A stretch of 64,000 nucleotides of DNA from Diphasiastrum complanatum (GCA_029204225.1 CM055107.1:44225720-44289719), one strand, 5' to 3'. Shown: positions 21,165 to 33,342, numbered from the stretch's first letter. Numbers and translations: made by a program. Notes: generated by a model not told the origin, from the letters alone.

Positions 21165-22253
21165 AATGAATAAGTCTTTCAAGGAATCAGCTAGTTGCAT
21201 TGATTTTGGAAAAAAATCTTGTATATGTGCAAAGGTAAAACTATCCAGTATGAAATAGAGGAATTCTCTAAGTGATTATTTTGATTAATCTGGAACTAGA
21301 GGAGTTTTGGGGTTAGAGTTGTGAGATATTCGTGAATATGAGAAGTAGTGGTAAAGATTAAATTAAGGTTCACTAATTGTTACCAAACACCATTTTATTA
21401 TGGATTGGATCAATGGAATGAAGCTTTAATCTTAACTCTATGTCCAAAGATGGATGTATAAGTTAGCCTAATCTTGGTTTGTATACTAAGATCTGTTGTA
21501 GGCTGATTGGTAGAAGAAATTTTGTTAATAAGAGTCAGATGGTTGGAAAATTTGTGATGTGGAGTTATTCATTTTAAAGATTTTCCAGATATGTTATTTA
21601 CTCATGAGAAATAGAGTTCTTTTGTGGCCGAGTGGCAAGATTCTCAGTAAGTTATGTGATTAACATATGCAGATTGTGGATATCTGTAAGTTAATAGCCT
21701 ATGTTTATGTATAGGAACATAATTGGATAAGTTGCTTATGTACATCTTAATCTTGTGGATCTACTATGTGTTTCCTATGTTTAGAGTTTATATTGTATGC
21801 TTAAACTAGTCAGAGTGCCTAAACATATGAACAAGTAATGTGAGGAACAATTACTTGCAGGTTAATGTCTCTTTCTATTGAAAGGATGATTCATTAACTT
21901 ATTTATGGTTTGGAAGAAGATCTAAATGTGGTGTTATACATGTATAATTGAGATCTTCACCTAGACATTTAAGATTTCTGAATCATTGACAATTGATTTA
22001 AGTAATTGGATTACTCCTGATTTGAAGTTAATTGATAGAATAAGCAGTGTGAAGAGAATTCACCGGGAACTATTTATTTGGACCTATATTGCTTATAAGA
22101 CACATGATTAGTGAGTGACCTGATTCATTCATGAGAACTATGTATAGAATATTGAAGATTCTTAATATATAATATTTTTTGAAGGAGAAATATCCTAAGT
22201 TATTGACTTTATCCCAGTGAGCTCACATATACATATTGGATGACAAAGTCTAA
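21165..22253 (+). mobile_element. Non-coding LTR element copy 1, second half
   Basis: AATAAGTCTTTCAAG onward is collinear with 38617-39213 of copy 2 (for example CTCTATGTCCAAAGATG and GGATCTACTATGTG). It continues ~480 bp beyond the point where copy 2 ends. No reading frame of note. With 12000-14816 it forms one element split by a 6.3-kb insertion. No 3' LTR is visible before the palindrome at 22254. Confidence 0.7.
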
Positions 22254-22301
22254 CTAATGTCAAGGATAACCACTGAATTCAGTGGCTATTCTTGACATTA
22301 G
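22254..22301. repeat. 48-bp near-perfect palindrome
   Basis: The arms 22254-22277 and 22278-22301 are complementary at 22 of 24 positions, with no spacer; the centre is GAATTC. It sits exactly between the non-coding element and the copia RNase H end. Confidence 0.9.
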
Positions 22302-25300
22302 AACTTTATAATCTCTAGATGTGATTCTGGTGATTGCTTGATGAAGGAACTTTTGCTCAAAGGTTTGGTGAGCATATCAGCAATGCAAGATGATGTGTCG
22401 ATGTGCTCCAATTCGATTTCACCTCCAATGAGCTTCTCTCTCATGAATTGATGTGCAACTTCGATATGCTTGCTCCTTGCATGGAATATTGGGTTGTTGG
22501 CAAGGGCTTGGGCTGAAATGTTGTCACACATGATCATAGGTAGATCCTCTTCCAAGATTATCTTTAGTTCCACTAGTAACCTCTTGATCCAAAGCACTTC
22601 CTTTGTTGTTGTAGCGAGTGTCTTGTACTCAGCTTCACATGATGAAGGTGATACAATATCTTGCTTTTTGGAAAGCCAAGATATCAAGTTTTCTCCAAGA
22701 TATATGACATAAGCACTTGTAGATTTTTGATCTACTCTATCACTTGCAAAATCCGAATCAAAATAACCAATAATAGAAAGATCTTCACTTTTATACAATA
22801 AACCAAAATCAAAAGTTGAAGATATATATCTAAGCACTCTCTTGGCCATTTTCCAATGATAAACAAAAGGATTTTGCATAGCCTGGCTCAACTTATGAAC
22901 GCTAAAGCTTATGTCAGGTCTAGTTATTGTGAGCCAAATTAAGGAGCCTATAAGACTTCTAAAAAGTGTGATGTCCACGAAGGATCTTTCATCACCTTTG
23001 TTAGAGTCTTTTACATTTTGCTCCATAGGTGTTTCTATACTCTTACAATTTAACATATTGAACTTCTTTAACATTGAAAGAGCATACTTGGATTGACATA
23101 CAAAAGCTTTATCTTTAAGAAAATCAATCTCTAATCCTAGAATATAGTGAATTTTTCCAAGACCTTGCATCTTGAACTCTTTTCCAAGTGCAATCTTGGT
23201 TTCCTCAACTAACTTGATACAACTTCCTGTCAGAATGATATCATTAACATAAATAAGAAAGATGACAATATCTTTATCAAAAAACTTGACATATAAGGAA
23301 GGATCATAGTTACTAAGATTAAATCCTAGTGAGTCAAGAAAGGTGTTAAGTTGAGAATACCATGACCTTGGAGCTTGCTTTAATCCATATAAACTTTTAA
23401 AGAGCAAGCAAACTTTTTCTTTGTCATGGATGAACCCAATAGGCTGATCCATATAATCTCTTCTTCTAGATACCCATTTACAAATGCATTAGAGACATCT
23501 AGTTGAAGAATTTTCCAATTGAAAAAACAAGCAAGAGAAATTATGATTCTAATTGATACCATCTTTGCAACTGGAGCAAAGGTCTCCTCATAATCAAGTC
23601 CATATACTTGAGCAAAACCTTTAGCACAAAGCCTAGCCTTGTACTTGTTGATTGTGCCATCTTGATTATACTTGATTCGAAAAACCCACTTGCAACCAAT
23701 GGTGTGCTTGTTGGATGGAAGATCCACAAGCTCCCACGTCTTATTGGCCATCAAAGCATCATATTCCTCTTTCATGGCAAGGTACCATTCCTTCGAGTTG
23801 AGTGCATCATATACATCATTCGGCTCCTCATGAGAAATAAAATAAGCATAATTAGTGGAGTTGATTTCCACTTGCTTGCCTCTATCTTCATAGGTAAGCC
23901 TTCTAGGCTTGGATCTTCTTTGAGATCTTCTTGGTGAAAAAATTCGAGGTGACTCCTCCTCAAATCTCGGCCCAATCTCTCCATGATATTCTTCAAGGGT
24001 GATGATTGGAGTATCTTTATGAGAATTTTTGAACTCGACCTCCTCAAGAATGTATTTTTGATCTTCATGGAATATAACATCCCTACTCTCAATTGTAGTT
24101 GAGGTAGAGGGAACATAGATTCTGTAAGCTTTCTTGTTGGATGCATATCCAACCATGATCCTTTTAATAGAATTAGGATCATCTCTTTTTCTTGTTTCCA
24201 AGGGCACATGAACAATGCAAGCACAACCAAAAACTTAAGGTGGCCTACCTTAGGTTTCTTCTTAAACAAGACTTAAAAAAGTGACTTTCCAACAAGTGTA
24301 TTGTGAGGTAATCTATTGCACAAATAGTTTGCACAATTTATAGCTTCACCCCAATATTCAATAGGCAAAGAAGCTGCTGCTCGAATTGCTTTAGCACATT
24401 CACATAAAGATCTGTTTTTCCTCTCAGCCACTCCATTTTGAGATGGAGCATAAAACTTTCTCTTTATTCCTTCACCTTCACAATAATCATGAAACTTGTT
24501 GGAGATGTATTCACCTCCTCCATCACATCTTAAAGCTTTAACTTTGAAAGAAAATTGTTTCTAAACATAAGCTTTGAAGATTAGAAAGTGATAAAAAACC
24601 ATAGCCTTTGAAAAAAGTAGATACAACCAAGTATATCTAGTAAAGTCATCAATAAAGGTGACAAAACATGTTGCACCACCAATATTTTTAGAAGAGGAAA
24701 AATGTACATCTGAGTGTATAAGTTCCAAAGGATGAGTAGTCTTTATAAAAGACTTCTAATATGGCTTTCTGTGTGACTTTGCAATGGCACAAGCCTCACA
24801 AGACTTGAAATCTTTAGAAAGAGATTTTGGAAGACCAATAGCCTTCACCTTCTTAACCATAGAAGACATAGATTTGAAGTTAGGATGACCCAAGCTTCTA
24901 TGCCACAGCTCCTCCTTAGATAACAAAGCAACTTCACAAATGTTTGCATTCTCATAAGAATTCAACTTAAAAATTCCACCACATCTAGATCCATCAACAA
25001 GGATCTCATCATTTCTCTTGATAAAACAAGTATTGGAGTTGAACTTTACATAACAACCATTATCAAGCAACTTTCCCACACTGATTAAATTCTTTGTAAG
25101 CTTTGGAATGAAAAGAACATTAGAAAGTGCGAGAACTTTTGAAGAAGCAAGTTTCAATGGAATGTTGCCAATTCCTTCTATTGGGCACTCATGATCAATA
25201 GCTGTGTAAATAGATCTCTTGAGTCCTTTGAAATGTAAGATTGAGTCAAATGACTCCTTTGAACAGCACATATGTGAAGAAGCTCCATTGTCTATGTACC

Positions 25301-25881
25301 AAGCTCCATCTTTTTTGAAAGGTGATGAAGAAAAATTGGACACCATGAGTGATCCTTCTCCATCATTTGCAACAGAATCTTCTTCAATCTCTTTGGAGAG
25401 ATTAGCTTGCTTGAGTTGGTTTTTCTTCTTGAAGCAATTACAGGCATAGTGCCCCTTCTTGCCATAGAAGAAACACTTCACTTTCTTCTTCTTGGTCTTT
25501 GAGTTAGAAGGATGAGATGTATCATCCTCTTCACCATCTTTGTCTCAATCTTTGGCTTTGTCTTTGTTGGATGCTTGAGAGAACCGGTTCTTACTCCTTC
25601 CTTTCTACTTGCCTTTGACAAAGAGGTCTTTGTCACTTCCACCATGTTTGAGTTTGTTCATTCTAGAGAGTTTATAGCTTTGTCTAGATTCTTCAGAAAT
25701 AAGAATTCTTGGAGAGTTTCTAGATTAGGCAACTCCTCCTTAGTAGCAAAAGACTGAACAAGATTATCATAGTCATCTCTCAAGCCATTCAGTATGACTT
25801 GAACTAGCTCATCTTGGTTAATGGTAACACCAACACATGAAAGCTCTCTATGTAAATCTTTAACTCTCATAACATAGTTAG
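22302..25881 (-). pseudogene. Ty1/copia gag-pol remnant interrupted in gag by another copia
   Basis: From 25881 leftward: gag (MRVKDLHRELSC; LVQVILNGLRDDYDNL), a zinc knuckle CFFYGKKGHYACNC (~25475), protease WYIDNGASSHM, pre-integrase LWHRSLGHPNFKS with CEACAIAKSH, integrase (24750-24250, several frameshifts), RT (KARLCAKGFAQVYGLDYEETF; YGLKQAPRSWYSQL) and RNase H (CEAEYKTLATTTKE; DNISAQALANN) ending at 22298. The protease triad DSG reads DNG and the polymerase box YVDD reads YVND, so both are probably inactive. Gag is cut at 25881, where an LTR of the related element begins. It is the most complete copia coding region in this block but is not functional. Confidence 0.9.
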
Positions 25882-26600
25882 TGTTGAATTTCACACGTGT
25901 GGATTGTCCACTACATGTACTTGTGATATCCTAAGGTGTGTAGATGCACCAAGATCAAGACTAGATTGAGATTCAAGATCTATCTTTGATTCTATGGCAA
26001 AAACACACTACTACATGCATTCCATCACTTCCAACTCTCACTCACACGTGTGGGAAGTATTCAAAAAATAATCTAAGTAAAAACAAGCTGCTCTCCTCGG
26101 GCAGAGAGAGAAAAAGCATCATGAGATCTCGGGTAGAGAGAGAAAGCTAGAAATCCAATAACTCACAAAATCCATGAAATCACCAAATCAATTAGCTTCA
26201 AAATGAGGAGTACAATGATACTAGTAGATCCACGAGCTACCACTATGCTTAACTATGATTGGACCATACTTTGTCACCTCTTGATCCTATTGGACCATTG
26301 ATCCATGCACCTCTTAATTCTATTGGACTATATTCAAGCACACCTCAATTTCCTATTGGACCTCACAAGGTTCCACCTCTTGGAATTCATCAAACAAAAG
26401 CTTTACACTTGTCTACACTCTAATTGGCACGTGTTTAGCCTTTTACTCTATTTTGGCTCAATAGTGGCATTACAAGTGGAAATGCATAATTTGCCATCCA
26501 TGCCAAATTTATTCCTATCAACATCCTACACCTAGATGCTTGATGTAAAAAATATAAGACCCCTATATCTAACATAGATAATCTTTTTCAATTCTTCACA
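25882..26600 (-). mobile_element. 3' LTR of nested Ty1/copia element
   Basis: 719 bp bounded on the minus strand by TGTGAAGAATTG (at 26600) and TTCAACA (at 25882). Its internal side has the polypurine tract AGGAGGAG. It is the same family as 180-923 and 29224-29714. It lies inside the gag gene of the element at 22302-25881, so it inserted later. It carries CACACGTGTG palindromes near 25893 and 26043. Confidence 0.88.
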
Positions 26601-27735
26601 CTCCTCCTAAAAAATTATCTATGAAGATTTGAACATTGATCTTGATATAACTCCAAGATTAGATCTATGTTTGATGAAAGCACTTTTGCTCAAAGGTTTG
26701 GTGAGTAGATCGGCAATACAAGAGGACAAGTTGACATGCTCCAAATAGATTTCTCCTCCAATAAGCTTTTCTCTCACAAAATGGTGTGCCACTTCTATGT
26801 GCTTGCTTCTTGCATGAAATATGGGACTATTGGCAAGAGCTTGGGCCGAGATGTTATCACACTTGATCATTGGTAGATCATCCTCCTTGATGCACTTTAG
26901 CTCCATTAATAACCTCTTGATCCAAAGCACTTCTTTGGTAGTTGTAGTGACTGCTTTGTACTCGGCCTCACATGAAGAGAGAGATATAGTATCTTGCTTT
27001 TTGGAAAACCAAGATATTAGATTGCCTCCAAGAAAGATAGTGTATGCACTAATAGACTTTTGATCCATCTTGTCACTTGCAAAGTCCGAATCCGAGTAGC
27101 CAATAATGGATAGACCTTCACTTTTATAGAGTAGACCATAATCACAAGATGAAGATACATATCTAAGAATCCTCTTGGCCATCTTCCAATGATGGATCTT
27201 AGGATCTTGCATAAATTGACTCAATTTGTGCACACAAAAACTTAGATCGGGCCTAGTAATGGTAAGCCAAATCAAGGAGCCTACAAGACTCCTAAAAAAT
27301 GTGATGTCCTCAAAGGATCTTTCATCACCTTTATTAGGATCTTTTACAATTTGCTCCATTGGAGTATCTATGCTCTTAGAATTTTCCATATGGAATTTTT
27401 TTAACATAGAGTGAGCATATCTAGATTGGCATTTAAAGACATGATTTTCATAAAAATCAATTTCTAGGCCTAGGATGTAGTGCATCTTTCCTAGATCTTG
27501 CATTTTAAACTCACATCCAAGTGCTAGATTGGTTTCATCAACTAGCTTGATACAACTTCCACAAAGAATAATGTCATCAACATAAATTAGAAGAATGACA
27601 ATATTGCTATCAACAAACTTTAGATACATGGAAGGATCATAGTCACTAAGAGTAGATCCTAGTGAGATAAGAAAAGAATTAAGTCTTGAATACCATGATC
27701 TTGGTGCTTGCTTGAGTCCATAAAGACATTAGAGG
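26601..27735 (-). pseudogene. RT (C-terminal part) and RNase H of nested copia
   Basis: From ~27735: YGLKQAPRSWYSRLNSF, then VILLIYVDDIIL (intact YVDD), LGLEIDFYENH, TRPDLSFCVHKLSQF, and RNase H motifs GYSDSDFASDK, SSCEAEYKAVTT, KCDNISAQALANSP and HARSKHIEVAHHFVR, ending at 26619 before the LTR. A long clean frame covers 27629-26619. At ~27735 the RT is joined directly to gag, so protease, integrase and the RT N-terminus are deleted. The sequence close to the left window edge (1-179) is a frameshifted copy of its end. Confidence 0.9.
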
Positions 27736-28470
27736 AATCATCTTCCTCCTCATATTTGTCTTTGGATTTGACTTTGTCCTTGCTTGAGGATTGTTGATGT
27801 TGGTTCTTTCTCCTCCCTTTGTGCTTATCCTTGGCAAAGAGATCTTTGCCATCATTATGATTGAGAGAAAGCTTGTCCATCCTCAAGAGCTTGTACTCTT
27901 GTCTTGATTCTTCCGAAATTAGCACACTTTGGAGAGCCTTCAAACTTGGTAGCTCCTCCTTAATGGCATAGGATTGGACAAGGTTATCAAATTCACTTCT
28001 CAAGCCATTGAGAATGACTTGAACTAGCTCATTTTGATTGATGGAATCACCATTACAAGCAAGTTCTCTATGGATATCTTTTACTCTCAAAACATATCTA
28101 GATGCACTCTCATCACTCTTTTGGCTACTTTGAAAGATTTGATTCCTAAGAGTGAGAAGCCTAGAGGTATTCTTAGCCTCATAGATAGCCTTGAGACAAT
28201 CCCAAGCTTCTTTGGCTGTTGTACAAGTACCTATCTCCCTCAATATCTCATTAGGGACATTCATCTTAATGTAGTGGAGAGCCATCCTAGCTCTCTTTTT
28301 GTATTTTGAACCTCTTGAAGAACTTGTGATTCTTCTTAAAGGCCAAGAACCATGTCCATCATGTCTTGAAGGATCAAGATGGACTCCATCCTCATTTTCC
28401 AAGTTGAATAATTTGAAGTGGTCAATCTTTCACTTGGTTCCAACAAGGATGAACCCATTGAAGACATTTG
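27736..28470 (-). pseudogene. Gag of nested copia, fused to RT by deletion
   Basis: Gag begins near 28470 (MGSSLLEPSERLTTSNYSTW), and after a frameshift near 28390 continues with ALHYIKMNVPNEILREIG, AKEAWDCLKAIYEAKNTSR and LVQVILNGLRSEFDNLVQ. It ends in a Lys-rich stretch and EEEDDSS where RT sequence takes over out of frame. The zinc knuckle is lost in the deletion. Non-autonomous; could at most supply a truncated capsid. Confidence 0.85.
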
Positions 28471-29210
28471 AAGTGAAGAAAACTCAAATGATGAACAATA
28501 AATGTTGCTACACACTCTCAATAGGATCCAATAATAGAGTACTATCTCCTCCTATGAAGTATCTTGCAACTATTTGTGAATTGATTCTCACTAGCTACAC
28601 AAATCTCTCTAAAACAAGATCTATTTCACATCAAATGATGGAGTATAGGCAAAGTTAGGATCAAACACTCTTAGCACGTGTGAAATATACTAAGAAACCA
28701 AATTTGACTCAAATACAATGATATTGCATGAAACAAAATGGCTAAGATCTCAAAATAGTGCCTAGATCACATATAGATGAGATTGGTAAGCATTCAACTA
28801 TGATTTTGGATCAAACAGGCAATCTCTTGACCAAACCAAATGTGTCCACCCAGGTCTAGGTGCCCTATCTAACCCTCTTCAAAAGCTTATAACTTTTGAT
28901 TGGAACAACCAAATGGAATGAAACTGATTGCATTAGAAACTAGACAAAAATATCTTCAAAACAAGCTATCAAGCAAGGTAAATGGATCAAGCATGAGAGA
29001 GAACTTCCAAACTGAAATTGGATGTTCCTCACACGTGTCTGAGCACTTGATTCCGTACAGTACCAGGTCAAACCCAATCAATGTCCTTTTGATTTCTTTT
29101 GATCCAAGATTGAACAAGATGGCTAGGAAAATGGGCCTTGACAACTTCTAGCTCAAGATTGATGAAAAATTTTCACTTAGATGGATCAAAATGCATGGTA
29201 ACCTTAGGTA
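28471..29210 (-). mobile_element. Untranslated leader of nested copia
   Basis: Sequence between the primer-binding site and the gag start, as expected for a copia leader. It carries ACACGTGTCT near 29024 and GCACGTGTGAAA near 28675. No other gene is seen. Confidence 0.7.
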
Positions 29211-29223
29211 GGCTTTGATACCA
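29211..29223 (-). other. Primer-binding site of nested copia
   Basis: On the minus strand TGGTATCAAAGCC directly follows the 5' LTR end (TTCAACA). It is one mismatch from the common TGGTATCAGAGC. Confidence 0.85.
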
Positions 29224-29714
29224 TGTTGAATTTCACATGTGTGGATTGTCCACTACATGTACTTTTGATCTCCTAAGGTGTGTAGATGCACCAAGATCAA
29301 GACTAGACTGAGATTCAAGATCTATCTTTGATTCTATGGCAAAAACACACTACTACATGCATTCAATCACTTCCAACTCTCACTCACACGTGTGGAAAGT
29401 ATTCAAAAAAATAATCTAAGGAAAAACAAGCTGCTCTCCTCAAGTAGAGAGAGAAAAAACATCATGAGCTCTCGGGTAGAGAGAGAAAGCTAGAAATTCA
29501 ATAACTCACAAAATCCATAAAATCACCAAATCAATTAGCTTCAAAATGAGGAGTACAATGATACTAGTAGAACCACGAGCTACCACTATGCTTAACTATG
29601 ATTGGACCATACTTTGTCGCCACTTGATCCTATTGGACCATTGATCCATGCACCTCTTAATTCTATTGGACTATATTCAAGCGCACCTCAATTTCCTATT
29701 GAACCTCACAAGGC
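29224..29714 (-). mobile_element. 5' LTR of nested copia, truncated
   Basis: About 491 bp matching 25882-26372 with few differences. It stops abruptly at CCTCACAAGG and the remaining ~230 bp of the LTR is missing. The LTR pair allows relative dating of the insertion. Confidence 0.88.
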
Positions 29715-32111
29715 ATATCATTAGTAATTCTCATGCTCTCACACTCGGTTCTCAATGCCATCTCCACTGGAAGCCCTTTTGGGTGAAGAGGCACTGCATC
29801 GACACCTTTGAGGCATGGCATAAGCTAACACCCATGGGTGGCCATCCTTGCTTTGTTCCATTCTATTCATTGAATTGCTTTTCTCACTCACATTTGGCAA
29901 TTCAAAGATAGAATCATCATATCTAGTAGGAAGTTCTTTCACCAATGAAATGTCTTTGATCCCATCAACATCGCAATTTATTACTTGCTAGCAATTTTGT
30001 TATCAAATCAAGTGCATGCAATGTAGTTGCTACACCCATAGAAATATTGGAAGAAGGATTGACATTAGCTTCCAAGTTGGGAGATATGTCATGTTCTAAA
30101 TCTATTACATCTATTGTGTCTATATCTGATTTTTTTGCATTGCTTAAGGCCGAATCGGCTTGTATGAAAATGTTAGTGCTCTATTCATGCTCTATAATAA
30201 AATACTTAATAGAACCAATGGTTATTGTGTTGTTTCACATTGAACCAATACTGGAGTGCTTGTTGATGCTTGAGAGATTGAATGAAAAGGACTTATTCTA
30301 CATCTATAAAATTTCCCTCATCTGCCTTGTAGAAGAACTCAATGTTTTCATGCATGATCCTTAAGTGTTGCCATGCCAACCTGTGAGATTATTGTTGACT
30401 CTAGAAGGCAAGAAATTGGCACAAATACAATAACACAAAAAACTACTGACTACTGCTTCATTTTGCATTATAACACAAAAGATGTAAGCCAATAAAAACC
30501 AACTAAAAGTCTAGCCAAAAAATCACAGTACTTGTTAAATGGCATGCATAAAATTTTATTAGTAAATAACAACACTATTGCTATTTTTCATGTCAAACCT
30601 AAAAGAGTCCTAAAACATAACAAAATTGGGTGCCACTCCCTCTCACTCTCTCTCTCTCACCATCTTGATGCCTCTCTCCTCTCTTTTATACCTTCTCTCT
30701 TTCTAGAAATTTCTCTTTCTAGGAGTTTCTAAAGCCACATGTTCTTTCTCTAGAAATCTCTAAATGCACATGTCAGTTTCAACTCATTTTCATTGCACTT
30801 CAAATGCCCTTCAAGTATGTTATAGGGAAAATGTGGACCAATGAGAATAGACAAAACCCTTTTTGTCTATCATTGCTCACATTCTCAAGCCATTGCACAC
30901 AAGTCATTACACATGGCAACAATGTACTAACAACTTGTATGGGTACGGGTACACTCTTTATGGCTTCAGAGCGGTCGAACATCATAGAAACAAAATTCCC
31001 CAGCCCAACAACTTAAACTTTGCGGCCATTTTTTTTATCTCCAGCATTTTGTGAAGTGAAGTTTTTTTTGCTTGGAATATGACATCCACCCCAACCTTTC
31101 AGCTTGATGGGCTTTTTTAATTTAAAATTTCACATAACATGTGTATCCTTAGAGTAATTTACCTTTCATGCAAAAGGGCAATATTTAAGTTTGCTTTTGA
31201 ATTTTTTGCATTTCTTCTAATGACAAACTTGACTTTGATGTGCATTGCATCTTGAGAATTTTGCTCGAAACTTATGAGTATAATTGATTCAAAATTTAAA
31301 TAGAATTTAAAATTGCATTGGATGCAGCATTGTAGTGTGAAGGCCAAGGTGGCTTCACAAGGATTTTTTGAAAAAAACATTCTTTAAGAAAACAATTATG
31401 ACACAGACATTGGATGGTTAATCATTGCAGACTGTGGCATGCACTTAATAACTTTCATGTGAAATTGTGAATACAACGGCCCACTAGTCAATTAAGTCAT
31501 ATTCTTAAAGACCCTAAAGAATAAACGTCTAGGGCTTTAATAAGGCACAATTGCAATGCCTAGAATGCCTACTTTTGAGCATTTTGAGTTCGAACGGTCA
31601 TGCCAGTCCACATTCTTCAACTTCACAACTGTTGGAAGCAATGCTTTAGTGACCTCGTAGGAGTAAACCCTTTTTTTTTAGAAATTCTTGCATAAAAAAC
31701 CGTCAAATATTTTGATATCAATTTTCAAGAAAAACTTGTCAATAGTCAATGTTCATTAGCAATCCCTATTCCACAAATTCCACTGAAACTAGTGCTTCGA
31801 CTTGTGTGAGATAGAAGGGTTTTTGAGAATAAGAAGAAAAGAAAAGCTCTAAAAATGAAAGAAAGGATTGCTGATAGTTAAAAAAGGAGAGCATTAATGT
31901 CCTGAAGGAGGAGATGGCATGCAAGAACTTGCATTTTTGAAGGCGAGTAAACTGGATGCATCGAGAATTTTCTTTTGTGGGTCATTTATTTGCACCATAC
32001 GTCGCTTCTTCCTTTGCAAAGACACAGCCCATACACAGTATTAAGTCTGTTCAATCTTGTTTCAAAGAGCTATGGCATTGTCGAAACTTGGATCGCATTT
32101 AAGTTCGGTGA
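29715..32111. other. Unassigned AT-rich region
   Basis: A frame of 105 codons at 30047-30364 (+) is open, but its composition is hydrophobic and it has no family I recognise. CTCTCTCTCT tracts occur near 30640-30700. AACTACTGACTAC at ~30440 recurs in the inverted repeat at 33206-33342. No LTR or transposase signal is seen. Confidence 0.4.
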
Positions 32112-32330
32112 TTTTGTTGTTGTCACTATAGTTGCTGCTCTCACGGAGCTGTTAGTGATTGTACGTTGCGTCGGTTGATGTGAGAGTAAATGGAAAGCAA
32201 AGCATCGCAACGGTTGATGAAAGCTTCATTTGTGGAACTATAGACTGGTGGCCTCCATAGAAGTGTGACTACCTCTCCTTCGGCTTGGGAAACACATCCA
32301 TTCTCAATCTGGTAAGCTCTCAATCCTTTT
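32112..32330. repeat. Segment duplicated at 32897-32978
   Basis: GTTGTTGTCACTATAGTTGC (32116) and CAATCTGGTAAGCTCTCAAT (~32302) return as close copies at 32897 and ~32950. The interval between the two words is ~100 bp longer in the first copy. Both look like gene fragments (GGTAAGCTC is a possible donor), but no protein is recognisable. Confidence 0.6.
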
Positions 32331-32349
32331 GTGACGTCAGTTCGGTGAT

Positions 32350-32480
32350 TTTGTGGGGGGGGGGCGGAAGGCCCTGCTTGAGGGCCTTCCTTGCTGGGAG
32401 GGCCCTTGCCCGAGGGCGGGAGCCCGAGGGCAGGCCCCGACCAGCAAGGAAGGCCCGAGGGATTCGGGCCTTCCCCTACG
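32350..32480. repeat. GC-rich palindromic block
   Basis: Beginning with a run of nine or more G, it contains GGGCCTTCCTTGCTGGG and the inverse CCGACCAGCAAGGAAGGCCC, plus several GCCCGAGGGC self-complementary words. GC content contrasts sharply with the surroundings. It may be a small foldback element. Confidence 0.7.
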
Positions 32481-32498
32481 TAATGCCATTGTGCGAAG

Positions 32499-32610
32499 GT
32501 TTTTTTTTTTTTTTTTTTCTCCGTTTTTTGGCCGTACGGTACAGCCATACGCGTGGACCAGTTTTTTTTTTTTTCGGTTTTTTGAAGTTTTTTTTTTCGC
32601 AAATTTTTTT
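32499..32610. repeat. Poly-T tracts
   Basis: Four T-runs of ~9-20 bases are separated by short GC-bearing words (CCGTTTTTTGGCCGTACGG). Read on the other strand they are A-runs, compatible with a retroposed poly-A tail, but no clear retroposon body adjoins. Confidence 0.75.
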
Positions 32611-32672
32611 ACGTTTGTGGTGGAATGTGGATGTGGACAGCCAATGAGGGGTGCCAATAGCACATGCACATA

Positions 32673-32815
32673 GCGGAGAGAGGAGAGAGAACGTGCATTC
32701 CACCGGAGAGAGGAGAGAGAATATGCATTCCACCAAAAAGAGAACGTGCATTTCCCCGGAGAGAGGAGAGAGAAAGTGAATTCCACCGGAGAGACGAGAG
32801 AGAATGACAGATTCC
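32673..32815. repeat. 30-bp minisatellite
   Basis: The unit CGGAGAGAGGAGAGAGAACG plus TGCATTCCAC is repeated at 32673 and 32703, then as a shortened unit at ~32733, then at 32757 and 32787 with decay. The GAGAG part resembles GAGA-factor binding tracts; function unknown. Confidence 0.85.
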
Positions 32816-32896
32816 TAGAAGAGAGAAAATTGGATAGACATAATGCTCTTGGAGGTGGTCCCAAAATACAAAGGACACCTGAGCACAAGGCATTAC

Positions 32897-32978
32897 GTTG
32901 TTGTCACTGCAGTTGCTACGACAAGAAATCCTGCAAACACATCCATAGTCAATCTGGTAAACTCTCAATCCTTTTGTG
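32897..32978. repeat. Second copy of the 32112-32330 segment
   Basis: See 32112-32330. The two copies flank the GC-rich palindrome, the poly-T tracts and the minisatellite. Confidence 0.6.
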
Positions 32979-33205
32979 CAGATCAATTTATACGTTTTTT
33001 CACTTTGGATGAGAAATATCTACTTTATAGAACCCTGGATTATGGAATCTAGGGCATGCCGCGTGGCAAGGAAATCTTTTCTATAGTTGAATGCACCAAT
33101 TTCATGATTTTAATTTGTTTTTTTGTGTGTGAAGAATGGTTGTGACTAGGTCAATGTACAAGAAAGCATTGGTGGAATTTGAACATATACAAGGTTGGTT
33201 TTGCA

Positions 33206-33342
33206 CACAAACTACTGACTACCTACAACGACATGGCAAGAAGAATTGACGATTTTGTTGAGGACCTAGACAGTGTTGGGGTCTGTCACTCGTCAATAAT
33301 AGAAGAAGTCTCAGAAAACAAACCAGTAGTCAGTAGTTTGTG
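33206..33342. repeat. 17-bp perfect inverted repeat around a 103-bp spacer
   Basis: The arms 33206-33222 (CACAAACTACTGACTAC) and 33326-33342 are exactly complementary. The right arm is followed by AGTCAGTAGTCAGTA, a short tandem repeat of the same word. Confidence 0.8.

Noticed and set aside
30047-30364. 105-codon plus-strand frame as a gene
   Set aside because: Hydrophobic, AT-driven composition, no motif, no splice or promoter context.
32337-32888. Overlapping frames up to 183 codons
   Set aside because: They run through poly-T, GC-rich palindromes and the 30-bp minisatellite and translate to low-complexity sequence.
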